From Rhodopirellula sp. (lineage in GTDB: Bacteria > Planctomycetota > Planctomycetia > Pirellulales > Pirellulaceae), in contig NZHC01000151.1 in the NCBI GenBank assembly GCA_002689655.1, positions 34,227-70,903 on the forward strand: a stretch of DNA of 36,677 nt, read 5' to 3'. Of the stretch, positions 1 through 8,541 are shown piece by piece; position 1 is the stretch's first letter; every line of letters begins with the position of its first letter. The notes beneath the pieces were generated by a model, which did no database searches, was not told the origin of the DNA, and saw only the letters and a program-made list of their open reading frames with translations. A program made the position numbers and the translations under genes.

Positions 1-58
1 GCATCAGACGCTCCATCGAACTGTTTGCGGCCCTTAACTCCAGACGCTCCAAAGCCAT
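1..58 (-). CDS. possible 5' end of a gene leaving the left edge (partial, unrecognised)
   Basis: On the minus strand an ATG at 58-56 opens a frame that stays open to the window edge and encodes 19 residues beginning MALERLELRAANSSMERLM. A GGAAG ribosome-binding-like sequence lies about 6 bases upstream of the ATG. The same frame is open further upstream, so an alternative ATG at 169-167 would add 37 residues; before that it meets a TGA. The repeated ERL tripeptide suggests a helical start. Only a fragment is visible, no family can be named, and it could be chance. Confidence 0.3.
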   Translation of the reverse strand, partial: MALERLELRAANSSMERLM

Positions 59-799
59 CTTTGTCTTCCAAGCGGTACCTGCAAATTCAACATCATTGAA
101 GTGTTCAGTTGATCTTGCATCTAAAGACGTAGCAGGAACACCATTCGTGCTGGGCAATTGCCTTGGCATGTTCTGGGACCAGTGCCCCAGTTGTCAAGCG
201 ATGATGCCATGTCAAACATCGTCAAAAGCGGATGGCTCTGACGGCTGGCCCCTCATCACTGGCAAGGAACACGCGACTGCTACTGCAAAATGTTTCGGAG
301 CTCGACGCGGCCTTTGCTTTTAAATCGTTTTGCTTTTCCATTGCGACGTGAGCAAAAACATCGCCTAACGTGCCCTAACAAGACAGATCGGACCACTGAT
401 GCAACCAGTACCGCTACACCTAACCTCGATGTTCGCTACAAACCGTCCCACCCAAAAAAATCGGGAGCATCGTTGGAATCGGGAGAATCGTTACATCTTG
501 GCTCAGGGATGCGATTGCAGTGTCGGACGAGACCACGCGATCAGCTTGCTGGAACAGAACGATCCGCCGCCATTGAGCAACCTCGCGTTTGCTATCAAGC
601 CGCACGCCTGCGTAACCCCTGCCCCAAAACCCCGGGCTGGCTACCTGAACTGCGACGGGCAACTATATTCCTCACTTATATTCCTCACTTAACGACGAGC
701 CCCAAGGAGAAAGGACTCGGACGAGACAAACCTCAGATCGTCGAAGGTGAACGGGTTCAGAAGGGTCGCAATGCACGCCAATCCCCCTGTTGACGATCC
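59..799. other. gap without a supported gene
   Basis: About 740 bases between the 3' end of the CehA-like gene and the possible left-edge gene. Several overlapping short frames exist, but their translations are rich in Arg, Ser, Cys and Pro and look like no family. The only clear structure is a short tandem duplication at 664-689, listed separately. Confidence 0.5.
664..689. repeat. two-copy 13-bp tandem repeat
   Basis: TATATTCCTCACT occurs twice in immediate succession, at 664-676 and 677-689, without mismatch. It lies about 110 bases past the 3' end of the minus-strand gene at 800-2410. It has the same 13-base period as the longer array at 2566-2649 but an unrelated sequence. Confidence 0.85.
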
Positions 800-2410
800 T
801 CAGTCGTGCGAGGGCTTGACCTGCTCGGCTTTCCGCGTCCAAAATTTCCGGGCTGCCCGTACAAAAGGCACGTGCCGCTGCAACTCAACAGCAGGCAACC
901 GCTTCAATCGGTCCTCGTAGTCAGCGAGCCATCGGCGAAAAAACTCCACTGACTTTTGGGTTACGCGCGGCTGGCCTTCAAACTCAATGTACCAAGGAGC
1001 ACTCATCGCAGCTCGAAAATGATCTTCATACAGTGTCACCACTCGAATCGTGACCCAGCCACTTTCTTTCGCATTCACCGGCGGAAGCATCCCACCAGCT
1101 TTTGCAAATTCATCAAGTCGTGCACTGTAATGAACCTTGCCATTATGGATGACTTCCAGGTATTCCACAGGATCCCTCACGGCCAACTGCAATTCTGCCT
1201 GCAACACCAGAACTTCTCCAGGCCTTGCTTTAAAGACATGCCCCGGCAATTGGCCCCCGAGCATAGGACGCAGCAACGGTCCATTCGTGGCAACACTCTG
1301 CCCCTTCCAAGCCGCATTCCACCACTCAAGCTCGGATTCCACTTTCGTTGCTTTGAGTGGATTGCTGTTGTAGTCCCTCGGTGGCTTACCTACATAAAGT
1401 CGGTTATATCCAACCGGGGTTTGAAGTGCTTGGTCTCCTGTCCCAGCCAAGGGTGGGATCCTGAAACCAGCATCCAACATATTCCAGTAGATTTTCTCTG
1501 CCCATCGTCCCATCACTTGATTTCCCGTCGTCGTCGCCCCTTGGGGTCCCCGGCCATTAGAAATCGAGAGTACTTTCCTATCCAATCGCAACCAATCTCC
1601 AAGCAAGAAGAATCCATCCACCTGCCCGCTGGCTAACCATATGGGAAGTTGCCATGCAAAAGGATTTTCGATTGCAATTTTCACTTCCTCCCGCCGGCCT
1701 AGCTGAATCATCTGTTCAACTGGCAGCAACAGCTTTCTACCATCATTTGCCCCGGGACCAGCTCCTTTCGTTCTATGCGTGCTCTCGATGTTCTCGTGAT
1801 TGGAACCCAAATCCCGATAAAAGATCAAACCCTCCTCGTGAGTTGCATGCTCATTGATCCAGGCAGGATCATTTTCGGGTGGCTCGTCAAGAGCACGACC
1901 TGCTATCGGTTTGGCATCCATATGTCCCAGCACCGCTGCCAGGTGCAGATCTTCGGAAGCCATTCTCAGAGGTAGACTGTAGGGTGAAGTGGGAACACAG
2001 CAATCACCGCTGGTCCATCCCTCCCGCAGCATGTCAACCATCCGAGGCAGTGCGACCGAGTGCTCGTCGAGACTGGTGCGTTCCAAGGAAAAATTCCCAG
2101 TAATGATTCTGTATTCTGGGCCCCTGATCATACTAAAACGATACTGTCCATCCGGCAGTGAAAACTCAGCCGTACGATCCAAAACCATCCCTACACCAGC
2201 CGGAACTGTTTTCCGTACCGTCACTCGTCTACCGGGTTTGTCCGGCCGCTCCAGTACCATGCGCGTGATCACAGGCTGCTCATCAAATTCGTCGCGGACG
2301 GATACGGTCAAACTTCCGCCAGCAGCGAAAGCGAACTGCAGCGGAGTGACAGCAGCAACACAAACCCAAACCATCTTTGTGCTGAATCGTACAGCTGCAA
2401 CACGAACCAT
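800..2410 (-). CDS. CehA/McbA-like secreted protein lacking the usual metal-binding motif
   Basis: The protein has about 536 residues. Its N-terminal hydrophobic stretch ending in FAFA-AGG looks like a Sec signal peptide. The frame is open to a TTG at 2431; I prefer the ATG at 2410 because it gives a compact signal peptide and has a GTGAG-like sequence upstream. The body matches the planctomycete relatives of CehA/McbA (PHP-type) metallohydrolases: an REGWTSGD segment, SEDLHLAAVLG, an IENPFAW..PIWLASGQVDG segment, GFRIPPLAGTGD, PVGYNRLYV and SVATNGPLLRP. Family members normally have GDLHxHR after the GW.SGD segment, giving metal-binding histidines. Here that spot reads GDCCVPTS, and the later NNHM-type segment reads LLGDWLRL. 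The fold is therefore recognisable, but hydrolase activity is doubtful. It is transcribed divergently from the sulfatase gene. A substrate cannot be named. Confidence 0.8.
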   Translation of the reverse strand: MVRVAAVRFSTKMVWVCVAAVTPLQFAFAAGGSLTVSVRDEFDEQPVITRMVLERPDKPGRRVTVRKTVPAGVGMVLDRTAEFSLPDGQYRFSMIRGPEYRIITGNFSLERTSLDEHSVALPRMVDMLREGWTSGDCCVPTSPYSLPLRMASEDLHLAAVLGHMDAKPIAGRALDEPPENDPAWINEHATHEEGLIFYRDLGSNHENIESTHRTKGAGPGANDGRKLLLPVEQMIQLGRREEVKIAIENPFAWQLPIWLASGQVDGFFLLGDWLRLDRKVLSISNGRGPQGATTTGNQVMGRWAEKIYWNMLDAGFRIPPLAGTGDQALQTPVGYNRLYVGKPPRDYNSNPLKATKVESELEWWNAAWKGQSVATNGPLLRPMLGGQLPGHVFKARPGEVLVLQAELQLAVRDPVEYLEVIHNGKVHYSARLDEFAKAGGMLPPVNAKESGWVTIRVVTLYEDHFRAAMSAPWYIEFEGQPRVTQKSVEFFRRWLADYEDRLKRLPAVELQRHVPFVRAARKFWTRKAEQVKPSHD

Positions 2411-2431
2411 CTGATATCTCACTTTAATCAA

Positions 2432-3111
2432 GATTCCATCCCCTCGAACTCCGTTCTCTGATCACCGCCGGTAATCTGCGAGGTCACATTGACACCCACG
2501 CAAACTTATACCGTCAAAAGATAACGCTCGGTGCGGATACTGCTTGCTAATACCCAATTACTTTATTCGTCTACTTTGTTCGTCTACTTTGTTCGTCTAC
2601 TTTGTTCGTCTACTTTGTTCGTCTACTTTGTTCGTCTACTTTGTTCGTCAAAAAAGCAATCGCTCTCCAGTCTCAACACGACTCGCATCCAGCCACCAAT
2701 TCTACTCGTTCAAAGTCAGTATTATTGAATCCATTTGGCGTCACGACGCAAATGTAAGTAAAAGCAACGTTTGGCAGGGTTCCCAGTTCAGGAACCGTTA
2801 CGCTTATTCAACCGCGTTACAGCGGAAAGGTGTTACCGCGGACCGATCTGATCGCTAGAATGTATCACTGTAAGGGGTAGTCTCGGCTGTTGTAACATTC
2901 AGTAACGCAACGATGACTCATTGCTTCTAGCTGACCTTGGAAAACTATTCAGAGCGTTCGAGTTCCCTCACATGCCCCATCCAATCGCCTGACCTCCCAA
3001 CCACGTACTTTCATCGCTCGTCCGCACGCATCTCGGCCCCGCACTTCCTGAACCAACCCTGTGTGAATTTTAATGACGGCCCTCGGCCGCCACACGTTTT
3101 GAAAGGCTTCA
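2432..3111. promoter_or_regulatory. divergent intergenic region between the CehA-like and sulfatase genes
   Basis: 680 bases separate the starts of two divergent genes, so both promoters should lie here. The region holds the 13-bp tandem array (2566-2649) and five GTTAC/GTAAC words between 2797 and 2906. I could not assign clear -35/-10 boxes. Short frames across the repeat only translate the repeat and are not credible genes. Confidence 0.5.
2566..2649. repeat. 13-bp tandem repeat, 6.5 copies
   Basis: The unit TTCGTCTACTTTG is repeated six times exactly (2566-2578, 2579-2591, 2592-2604, 2605-2617, 2618-2630, 2631-2643), followed by a partial TTCGTC at 2644-2649. A degenerate half-unit TACTTTA precedes it at 2559-2565. 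The perfect identity of the copies suggests recent expansion by slippage. The 13-base period is not a multiple of three, which argues against a coding repeat. Confidence 0.95.
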
Positions 3112-5325
3112 ATGACTTTGTTTACCCGTCACTCAGCGAGTCGCCGGCTCGCCCTGATATACCCCGCCTTGCTGGTCTCGTTCCTCTGGCAAGTTGCCTC
3201 TGATGCAAACGCCTCGGATAAGCCCAACATTATCTACATCATGTCAGACGACATGGGTTACTCAGACATTGAATGCTACGGAAGCGAAATTTCGACGCCA
3301 ACTTTGAACACATTGGCCGCTGACGGAATCCGATTCACCCAGTTTTACAATACCGGGCGATGTTGTCCCACGCGAGCCAGTCTTCTAACGGGCTTGTATC
3401 CGCACCAAGCTGGCATCGGGCACATGATGAATGACCGCGGTCATGATGGATACCGTGGTGAACTCAATCGACAAAGCGTGACCATCCCAGAAGTGCTTCA
3501 ACCAGCTGGCTATCGTTCGTACTTGTCTGGCAAATGGCACGTCACCCAAGCGGTCAATCCAAAGAACGACGCCGACAAGCACAATTGGCCGCTGCAACGA
3601 GGTTTTGACCGTTTCTATGGGACCATTCACGGCGCCGGTAGCTTCTTCGATCCAAATACACTCACACGCGACAACACCTTCATCTCTCCTTTCGCTGACC
3701 CAGAGTATCCACCTGAAGAAATGGCAAATGGGGAATACTATTACACCGATGCGATTGCCGACAACGCTGTCCGTTTCATTCGCGAGCATCACTTTGATTC
3801 TGGTGACCAACCCTTCTTCATGTACGTCAGTTTCACTGCAGCGCACTGGCCCATGCACGCGTTGGAAAAAGACATTACAAAGTACAAAGGAAAGTATGAC
3901 GCTGGTTACGATGCGATCCGATCCACTCGTTACGATCGCATGATTGACTTGGGACTCATTGATCGTAGCAACACCCAGAACTGGCCCATTGATGACAAAT
4001 GGAAGGAAGAGCAGCACTGGGACTGGGACAAACGGAACATGGAAGTCTATGCAGCCATGATTGACAACATGGATCAGGGCATTGGTCGCATTGTCCAATC
4101 CCTCAAGGACACCGGACAGTTTGAAAAGACTCTGATCTGTTTCTTCCAGGATAACGGTGGCTGTGCCGAGAACTACGGGCGGGGTGGCGTTGGCCGTGAC
4201 CGTTCAGCGACTCCAGATCGCGATATTATTCAGGCAGATTACCTGCAGCCCGACATGACCCCAAAGCAGACGCGTGACGGTTATGCGATGAGAACAGGTA
4301 AAGGCTCCATGGCGGGGCCCGCAGATACCGCTATCGGCTATGGACGTGGCTGGGCCACCGTTTCCAATACACCATTTCGCGAATACAAACACTACACACA
4401 CGAAGGTGGAATCTCGACACCCTTGATTGTCCATTGGCCTGACCAAATTGACCAAGGCGGGCGACTGGAAAACACACCAGGACACCTCATCGACCTGATG
4501 GCAACCGCGGTTGATGTCGCCTCGGCAGATTACCCCACTGAATTCCACGGCGGTGAAACCATCAAACCGATGGAAGGCACTAGCTTGGTCCCATTATTCA
4601 AAAATGAACCCATTAAACGTGAAGCGATTTACTGGGAACATGAGGGCAATCGCGCCATTCGCGTTGGCAAGTACAAACTCGTTGCCAAAGGTGCCCAAGG
4701 TGACTGGGAATTGTACGATATCAATGTCGACCGCAGCGAGCAGAATGACCTCAGTGTCAAACAGCCATTCCAGACAAAAAAACTCGCCCAAATGTGGCAA
4801 ACCTATGCCGAACGTGCAAACGTCTTGCCACTGAACCCCCGCACAAATAAACCTCCTGCCGATAACCGAAAGCAGAAACACTTCGAACTGAAGCATGGGG
4901 CAACCTTGGACAGCAGCAAAGCCCCTTACCTTCAACAACGCGGTTTTACGGTTCAAGCAACGGCTAACGTGACGGGTGATGGTGTAATCGCAGCACAAGG
5001 TGGGTCAAACCATGGCTGGTCACTCTATATTCAACAGGGCAAACTCTGCTTTGCCATCACGCTCAGTGGAAAGCAGACCATCGTTAACAGCGAAACCGAA
5101 ATCGATGGCGACGTAACGGTGACGGCGGCGATCAAGAAGTCAGGTCAACTGAAGATCTCAGTAAACAGCGCCCCCGTGACCGAGCTCAAGCTGGATGCCT
5201 GCCTCACCGGTCAGCCACTCGAACCACTCGAAGTTGGCAGGGACTCCGACGGCGTCGTCGGAAAATATGAGCCACCCTACGCCCTGAACGGAAACGTCGA
5301 AAAGCTGAGCATTGATATCCCGTGA
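3112..5325 (+). CDS. secreted arylsulfatase with C-terminal LamG-like domain
   Basis: 737 residues. The ATG follows GAAAGG at a good spacing, and the first ~35 residues form a signal peptide (basic start, hydrophobic LIYPALLVSFLWQVA, then ANA). Sulfatase hallmarks follow: metal-binding DD in IMSDDMGYSD (D46-D47), and CCPTRASLLTG at residues 84-94, where C84 would be converted to formylglycine and R88 is the motif arginine. SGKWH and FFQDNGGCAENYGRGG supply further active-site residues. After about residue 600 an extra domain, with segments such as SLYIQQGKLCFAI and LEVGRDSD near the end, resembles a LamG/concanavalin-like carbohydrate-binding fold. It would remove sulfate esters from glycans outside the cytoplasm; the exact substrate cannot be read. 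A formylglycine-generating enzyme is required but is not in the window. Confidence 0.93.
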   Translation: MTLFTRHSASRRLALIYPALLVSFLWQVASDANASDKPNIIYIMSDDMGYSDIECYGSEISTPTLNTLAADGIRFTQFYNTGRCCPTRASLLTGLYPHQAGIGHMMNDRGHDGYRGELNRQSVTIPEVLQPAGYRSYLSGKWHVTQAVNPKNDADKHNWPLQRGFDRFYGTIHGAGSFFDPNTLTRDNTFISPFADPEYPPEEMANGEYYYTDAIADNAVRFIREHHFDSGDQPFFMYVSFTAAHWPMHALEKDITKYKGKYDAGYDAIRSTRYDRMIDLGLIDRSNTQNWPIDDKWKEEQHWDWDKRNMEVYAAMIDNMDQGIGRIVQSLKDTGQFEKTLICFFQDNGGCAENYGRGGVGRDRSATPDRDIIQADYLQPDMTPKQTRDGYAMRTGKGSMAGPADTAIGYGRGWATVSNTPFREYKHYTHEGGISTPLIVHWPDQIDQGGRLENTPGHLIDLMATAVDVASADYPTEFHGGETIKPMEGTSLVPLFKNEPIKREAIYWEHEGNRAIRVGKYKLVAKGAQGDWELYDINVDRSEQNDLSVKQPFQTKKLAQMWQTYAERANVLPLNPRTNKPPADNRKQKHFELKHGATLDSSKAPYLQQRGFTVQATANVTGDGVIAAQGGSNHGWSLYIQQGKLCFAITLSGKQTIVNSETEIDGDVTVTAAIKKSGQLKISVNSAPVTELKLDACLTGQPLEPLEVGRDSDGVVGKYEPPYALNGNVEKLSIDIP

Positions 5326-5333
5326 ATGAAGGA

Positions 5334-5351
5334 GAAAGACGCTCGTCTTTC
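5334..5351. terminator. hairpin between convergent genes, candidate terminator
   Basis: GAAAGACG (5334-5341) and CGTCTTTC (5344-5351) are perfect reverse complements, nine bases after the sulfatase stop codon. No clear T-run follows, so termination strength is uncertain. Confidence 0.4.
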
Positions 5352-5456
5352 AGCATCAGCCTCCACTGAATGCGAACCGGCACGGTGCCGCGCAGCAGAG
5401 TCGCAACCACTTTGGCGTTCTGCTGCAGGCCTTTCTGCTTCCGATGCAAATCACTT

Positions 5457-5476
5457 TTAACGGCAGCAGCCGTTAA
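5457..5476. terminator. hairpin at the 3' end of the double-DUF1080 gene
   Basis: TTAACGGC (5457-5464) and GCCGTTAA (5469-5476) form an 8-bp stem with an AGCA loop, overlapping the stop codon of the minus-strand gene. It could end transcription of that gene, or of both convergent genes, but no strong T-tract follows. Confidence 0.4.
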
Positions 5477-7005
5477 TAAGGCAATTCACGGAGGTACAGA
5501 TTTTTGAAGTAGAGTGCACTTCCATGATGCTGCAACTCAATCTGGTCTGCTCGCGCTAGCGGAACAAGGCCGGTCTTGTCCCAGTAGTTTTCTAACGCGA
5601 CACGATCAACAATTTTTTTACCGTTGAGCCAGATCGTCACCTTATCACCCACCATACGGATCAAGAACCGATTCCATTTGCCGGGCGTCTTATCGGCAAG
5701 AACCGTCGGCGCATTTCGCCAGCGTTTGTTATTCCAGAGCCCTCCCGACCCAAGATTGCGGCCGTTTTTGTAGGCGGCGACCCACTGTTCCGTTGTCAGG
5801 TCCGCGGTGCCATCCAACACCCCATCTTTTCCGGGATTCATCCGCAAATCCCAAGGGTCCCAAATTTGAATCTGGGGAGTTCCACGGAGATAGATCCCCG
5901 AATCTGCTCCCGCGGGGATTTTCCAGTCCACGTACATTTCAAAGTCACCATAGTCCTTGTCAGTACACAAGCTCTGACCCTTTCCATCATAGGTCAGAAC
6001 GCCTTCGACAACGGACCAGTGCTGCCGCATCAGCTCGTCGGCAATCACCTGTGCTTGCGTTGCAGCATCACCCCTCAACTCACGTCGTGCATTCGCATTC
6101 TTGTGCGCTAAGCCTTTCCAGCCCTGCAGATCCTTGCCATTGAACAAAGCCTTGAAACCGCCGGGAGGAACGTTGTCTTGCTGAGATACGTGTGTCGCTG
6201 GTGAGACGGAGTAATCAGCGATCTTCATGTTGCGAAATTCAACCCGGTCACTGTGCCCAGCCAAAACCAGATGCCCAGTTTTCTTTTTCATTCCCGGGTG
6301 AGCTCCCCCATCAACCGGAACCGTTTCATCAAGAAACGCATCCACAATCACCGCCCCGTTGACAATCACGATCACGTGATCATCAATCGCAATGATTGTT
6401 TCCTGATTCCACTGCCCAACCGGTTTCAGATACCCAGTCTTTGCGGGAGTGACTCCGTAGATCGAGCCATGATATTGCCATGGTTTCAACCAACTGAGCT
6501 TACGCTGTTTTCCACCAGACATCTCAGCCATGCCACTGTAGCGGGCACCGTTGTGATCAAGAATTTGAATCTCCATACCGCTGGATGCTGGATGACCACC
6601 CGTCGGTACTCGAATTCCAATGCCGTTGTTGCCGCTCTCTTCAAGCTTGAATTCAAATTGAAAGGCAAAGTCTGAGTACTCTTTCTCGGAAACGAGGTTC
6701 TTCCCTCCCTTTTTGCAGATCAGCACCCCGTCATCAACGCTGTAGCCCTTAAGATCACCGGTCCAACCTTTGAGATCGTTTCCTTGCAGCATGGGCTTCC
6801 ACATCGCTGATGTGTTCAAAATGGATTCGACATGCTGCCCCGCGGCAATATTAGGATCGTGTGCACCTCCATCCTGCTTGGTTTGTCCTGTGGCAAACGC
6901 GGCACCAAAAAAGATCGAGGCTACAACGCTTAGGATGGCAAAAACGTTTAAACGCAAATCCAGATTCCAAACTGGATGGCGGTAGGAATTCAAAGTATTC
7001 AGCAT
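5473..7005 (-). CDS. secreted protein with two DUF1080 (3-keto-disaccharide hydrolase) domains
   Basis: 510 residues from an ATG. A hydrophobic segment (FAILSVVASIFFGAAFA) at about residues 22-38 acts as a signal peptide. Two DUF1080 domains follow. The first (about 66-266) has GNDLKGWTGDLKGYSVDDGVL, NNGIGIRVPTGG and MEIQILD. The second (about 283-508) has LFNGKDLQGWKG, DYGDFEMYVDWK, SGIYLRG and PQIQIWDPWD. Domain two carries an insertion of about 35 residues between its GW motif and WSVVEGVL. DUF1080 is a jellyroll/concanavalin-like domain; characterised members hydrolyse 3-keto-glycosides, and many others are probably only carbohydrate-binding. Paired domains suggest binding plus catalysis, or two specificities. 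It converges with the sulfatase gene, so the two are not co-transcribed. Confidence 0.9.
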   Translation of the reverse strand: MLNTLNSYRHPVWNLDLRLNVFAILSVVASIFFGAAFATGQTKQDGGAHDPNIAAGQHVESILNTSAMWKPMLQGNDLKGWTGDLKGYSVDDGVLICKKGGKNLVSEKEYSDFAFQFEFKLEESGNNGIGIRVPTGGHPASSGMEIQILDHNGARYSGMAEMSGGKQRKLSWLKPWQYHGSIYGVTPAKTGYLKPVGQWNQETIIAIDDHVIVIVNGAVIVDAFLDETVPVDGGAHPGMKKKTGHLVLAGHSDRVEFRNMKIADYSVSPATHVSQQDNVPPGGFKALFNGKDLQGWKGLAHKNANARRELRGDAATQAQVIADELMRQHWSVVEGVLTYDGKGQSLCTDKDYGDFEMYVDWKIPAGADSGIYLRGTPQIQIWDPWDLRMNPGKDGVLDGTADLTTEQWVAAYKNGRNLGSGGLWNNKRWRNAPTVLADKTPGKWNRFLIRMVGDKVTIWLNGKKIVDRVALENYWDKTGLVPLARADQIELQHHGSALYFKNLYLRELPY

Positions 7006-7712
7006 GAGTCATTCCAGAGGATGCGAAAACAGATGTGCTACGAAACCGTTCCACAATATACGACCAAAGAGCCGCGATCGCCAACATATCGAGTTCTGCT
7101 GCCACGACGCGTCTGTAAGACGTCAACGCGAACGAATGTTCACGTAATCACTCACCCAAAAAAAGACCGTCATGCGGTTGCCACAACATGAAAGCCTCTA
7201 CGCCAATCAGTTCGTGTTGCTGCAGTCCTTCGCATTGATCCCCTTCAACGTATGGCAGAACTCATGATTGGGCTGCCAGGTTTGCGAGCCAATGCCTGTC
7301 ATCACTGGCGATACTGTCGGGACTCAAAACGAAGGCTGCGTTTGAATTCAGATTTGCTTGCTGCCAATGGGTAGCATCCGGCACCGATCCGGCTGACCAG
7401 CCAAAATGGTGAGGTTGCAAGCTGATACTCCTTCAGCTGATACTCGTTCAGATCACCAGGTTGTACCATCGAGAGATGGTGGAGCTGACCGGTGCTCTTA
7501 GAAAAACTGGCAGTCAAAAAGATGCATGCACGCCAAGGTGCACGCACGCCCCCCAGTCGCCACTGAGCCCCCAAGCCTAGCTGCCCCGACTTGCTAGTCG
7601 GGGCAACGCGTTACGCTAGGTAGCTTGCCATCGGATTGAAATGCTGAGCGATACGGATTGCTACCGTCATGGAATGCTGCCTGACGTGACTTGCAGCGTG
7701 ATCTACGCTGCC
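7006..7712. other. 707-base gap with small repeats and a large dyad
   Basis: No gene is supported. A 90-residue minus-strand frame at 7302-7574 has no recognisable features. The gap contains a 15-bp near-perfect tandem duplication at 7420-7449 (AGCTGATACTCCTTC then AGCTGATACTCGTTC) and a strong compound inverted repeat at 7572-7627. Confidence 0.5.
7572..7627. repeat. compound inverted repeat (long interrupted stem-loop)
   Basis: The core TGCCCCGAC (7582-7590) and GTCGGGGCA (7597-7605) pair perfectly around a TTGCTA loop. Outside it CCTAGC (7576-7581) pairs with GCTAGG (7615-7620) across a 9-base bulge, and CAAG (7572-7575) pairs with CTTG (7624-7627). It lies about 90 bases beyond the 3' end of the minus-strand gene at 7713, so it could be a terminator. 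The nested design resembles dispersed REP-type intergenic repeats. Confidence 0.7.
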
Positions 7713-8282
7713 TCAGGCTGCCTTGCGAATTCCCTGCTTTTCGGAATCCATTCCATTGGACTGTTGCTCGTTAGGCTGCTGTACCTTTTCTGAGGCATGA
7801 GCGGATTCTGAGGCAAGAGCGGAGGACACACTCGAATCTGCCGCATCCTGATGGGCCGCGGTGATTTTCAAGATTCGGGGTTCGATTTCCAGTGGTTCGG
7901 AAGCGTCCTCTGGTGCCTGCACATCGTGCGTCTGCTCAGAAGCCGCCTGCTCTTGCAGTTGCATTACTGCCGCTTTCATAGCATTTTCTGCCTCGACGGG
8001 ACTTTCATCTGATTTTAGGTCATCAATCTCAGATCCCCGCAGAACCAATTCGAGCGTCCCCTCTGCCTGATAGATCTTGAGCACATCTTCTTCAATAAAC
8101 CATACAGCGGTGTAGTGCTGGGCGTGAAATTTACGCCCGCAAAAGAACTCATCGCGAATCAGCATGCTTTCGCGATGGATCAACGATCCATCGGCTCCCA
8201 AGTTCTCAGAGCTCTGGTCGGCGTCCTGAAGCCATTTGAGAAACCGCGTCCGCACTGTGGCAAGTCGCTGGAAATTGGTCAT
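7713..8282 (-). CDS. conserved-type hypothetical protein
   Basis: About 189 residues from the ATG at 8282; an in-frame TTG at 8294 would add four residues. There is no signal peptide or membrane segment, so it is probably cytoplasmic. The first ~95 residues look folded, with a distinctive core IRDEFFCGRKFHAQHYTAVWF followed by IEEDVLKIYQ. The rest is Ala, Glu, Ser and Gln rich and probably disordered. It resembles unnamed planctomycete proteins in style, but I cannot assign a function. It is divergent from hpt with about 260 bases between the starts. Confidence 0.7.
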   Translation of the reverse strand: MTNFQRLATVRTRFLKWLQDADQSSENLGADGSLIHRESMLIRDEFFCGRKFHAQHYTAVWFIEEDVLKIYQAEGTLELVLRGSEIDDLKSDESPVEAENAMKAAVMQLQEQAASEQTHDVQAPEDASEPLEIEPRILKITAAHQDAADSSVSSALASESAHASEKVQQPNEQQSNGMDSEKQGIRKAA

Positions 8283-8541
8283 GCGTTCAATCAAGGGGAA
8301 ATGCGATATGATGCATCCTCGGTAGACGGGAGATACCGACCCAACGAGAATGGCAGGCAGCGTATTTTTTCGCTAAATCAGCCTACGGGTATTGATCGGC
8401 AAGTTTCAGAGCTAACATTCGTTGCAATTCGGATTGTGAGCAGAGGCAACGCAAAACGCCCAGATTGCCAACCATTGAAGTTATGTGCAGGCTAAGGCGT
8501 GCCGATCCTCGAGTCAGTCAAGAAAATTGAACGGAGCCAAA

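Noticed and set aside
290-793. 167-residue plus-strand frame
   Set aside because: Arg/Ser/Pro-rich random-looking translation, no binding site, overlaps other equally poor frames.
2531-2858. Two plus-strand frames over the 13-bp repeat
   Set aside because: The translations are only the repeat read in different frames (RLLCSSTLFVYFV); not credible proteins.
3385-4098. 237-residue minus-strand frame inside the sulfatase gene
   Set aside because: Shadow of the clearly coding plus strand; no domain.
7302-7574. 90-residue minus-strand frame
   Set aside because: No recognisable features; contains the 15-bp tandem duplication and looks like repeat-derived DNA rather than a gene.
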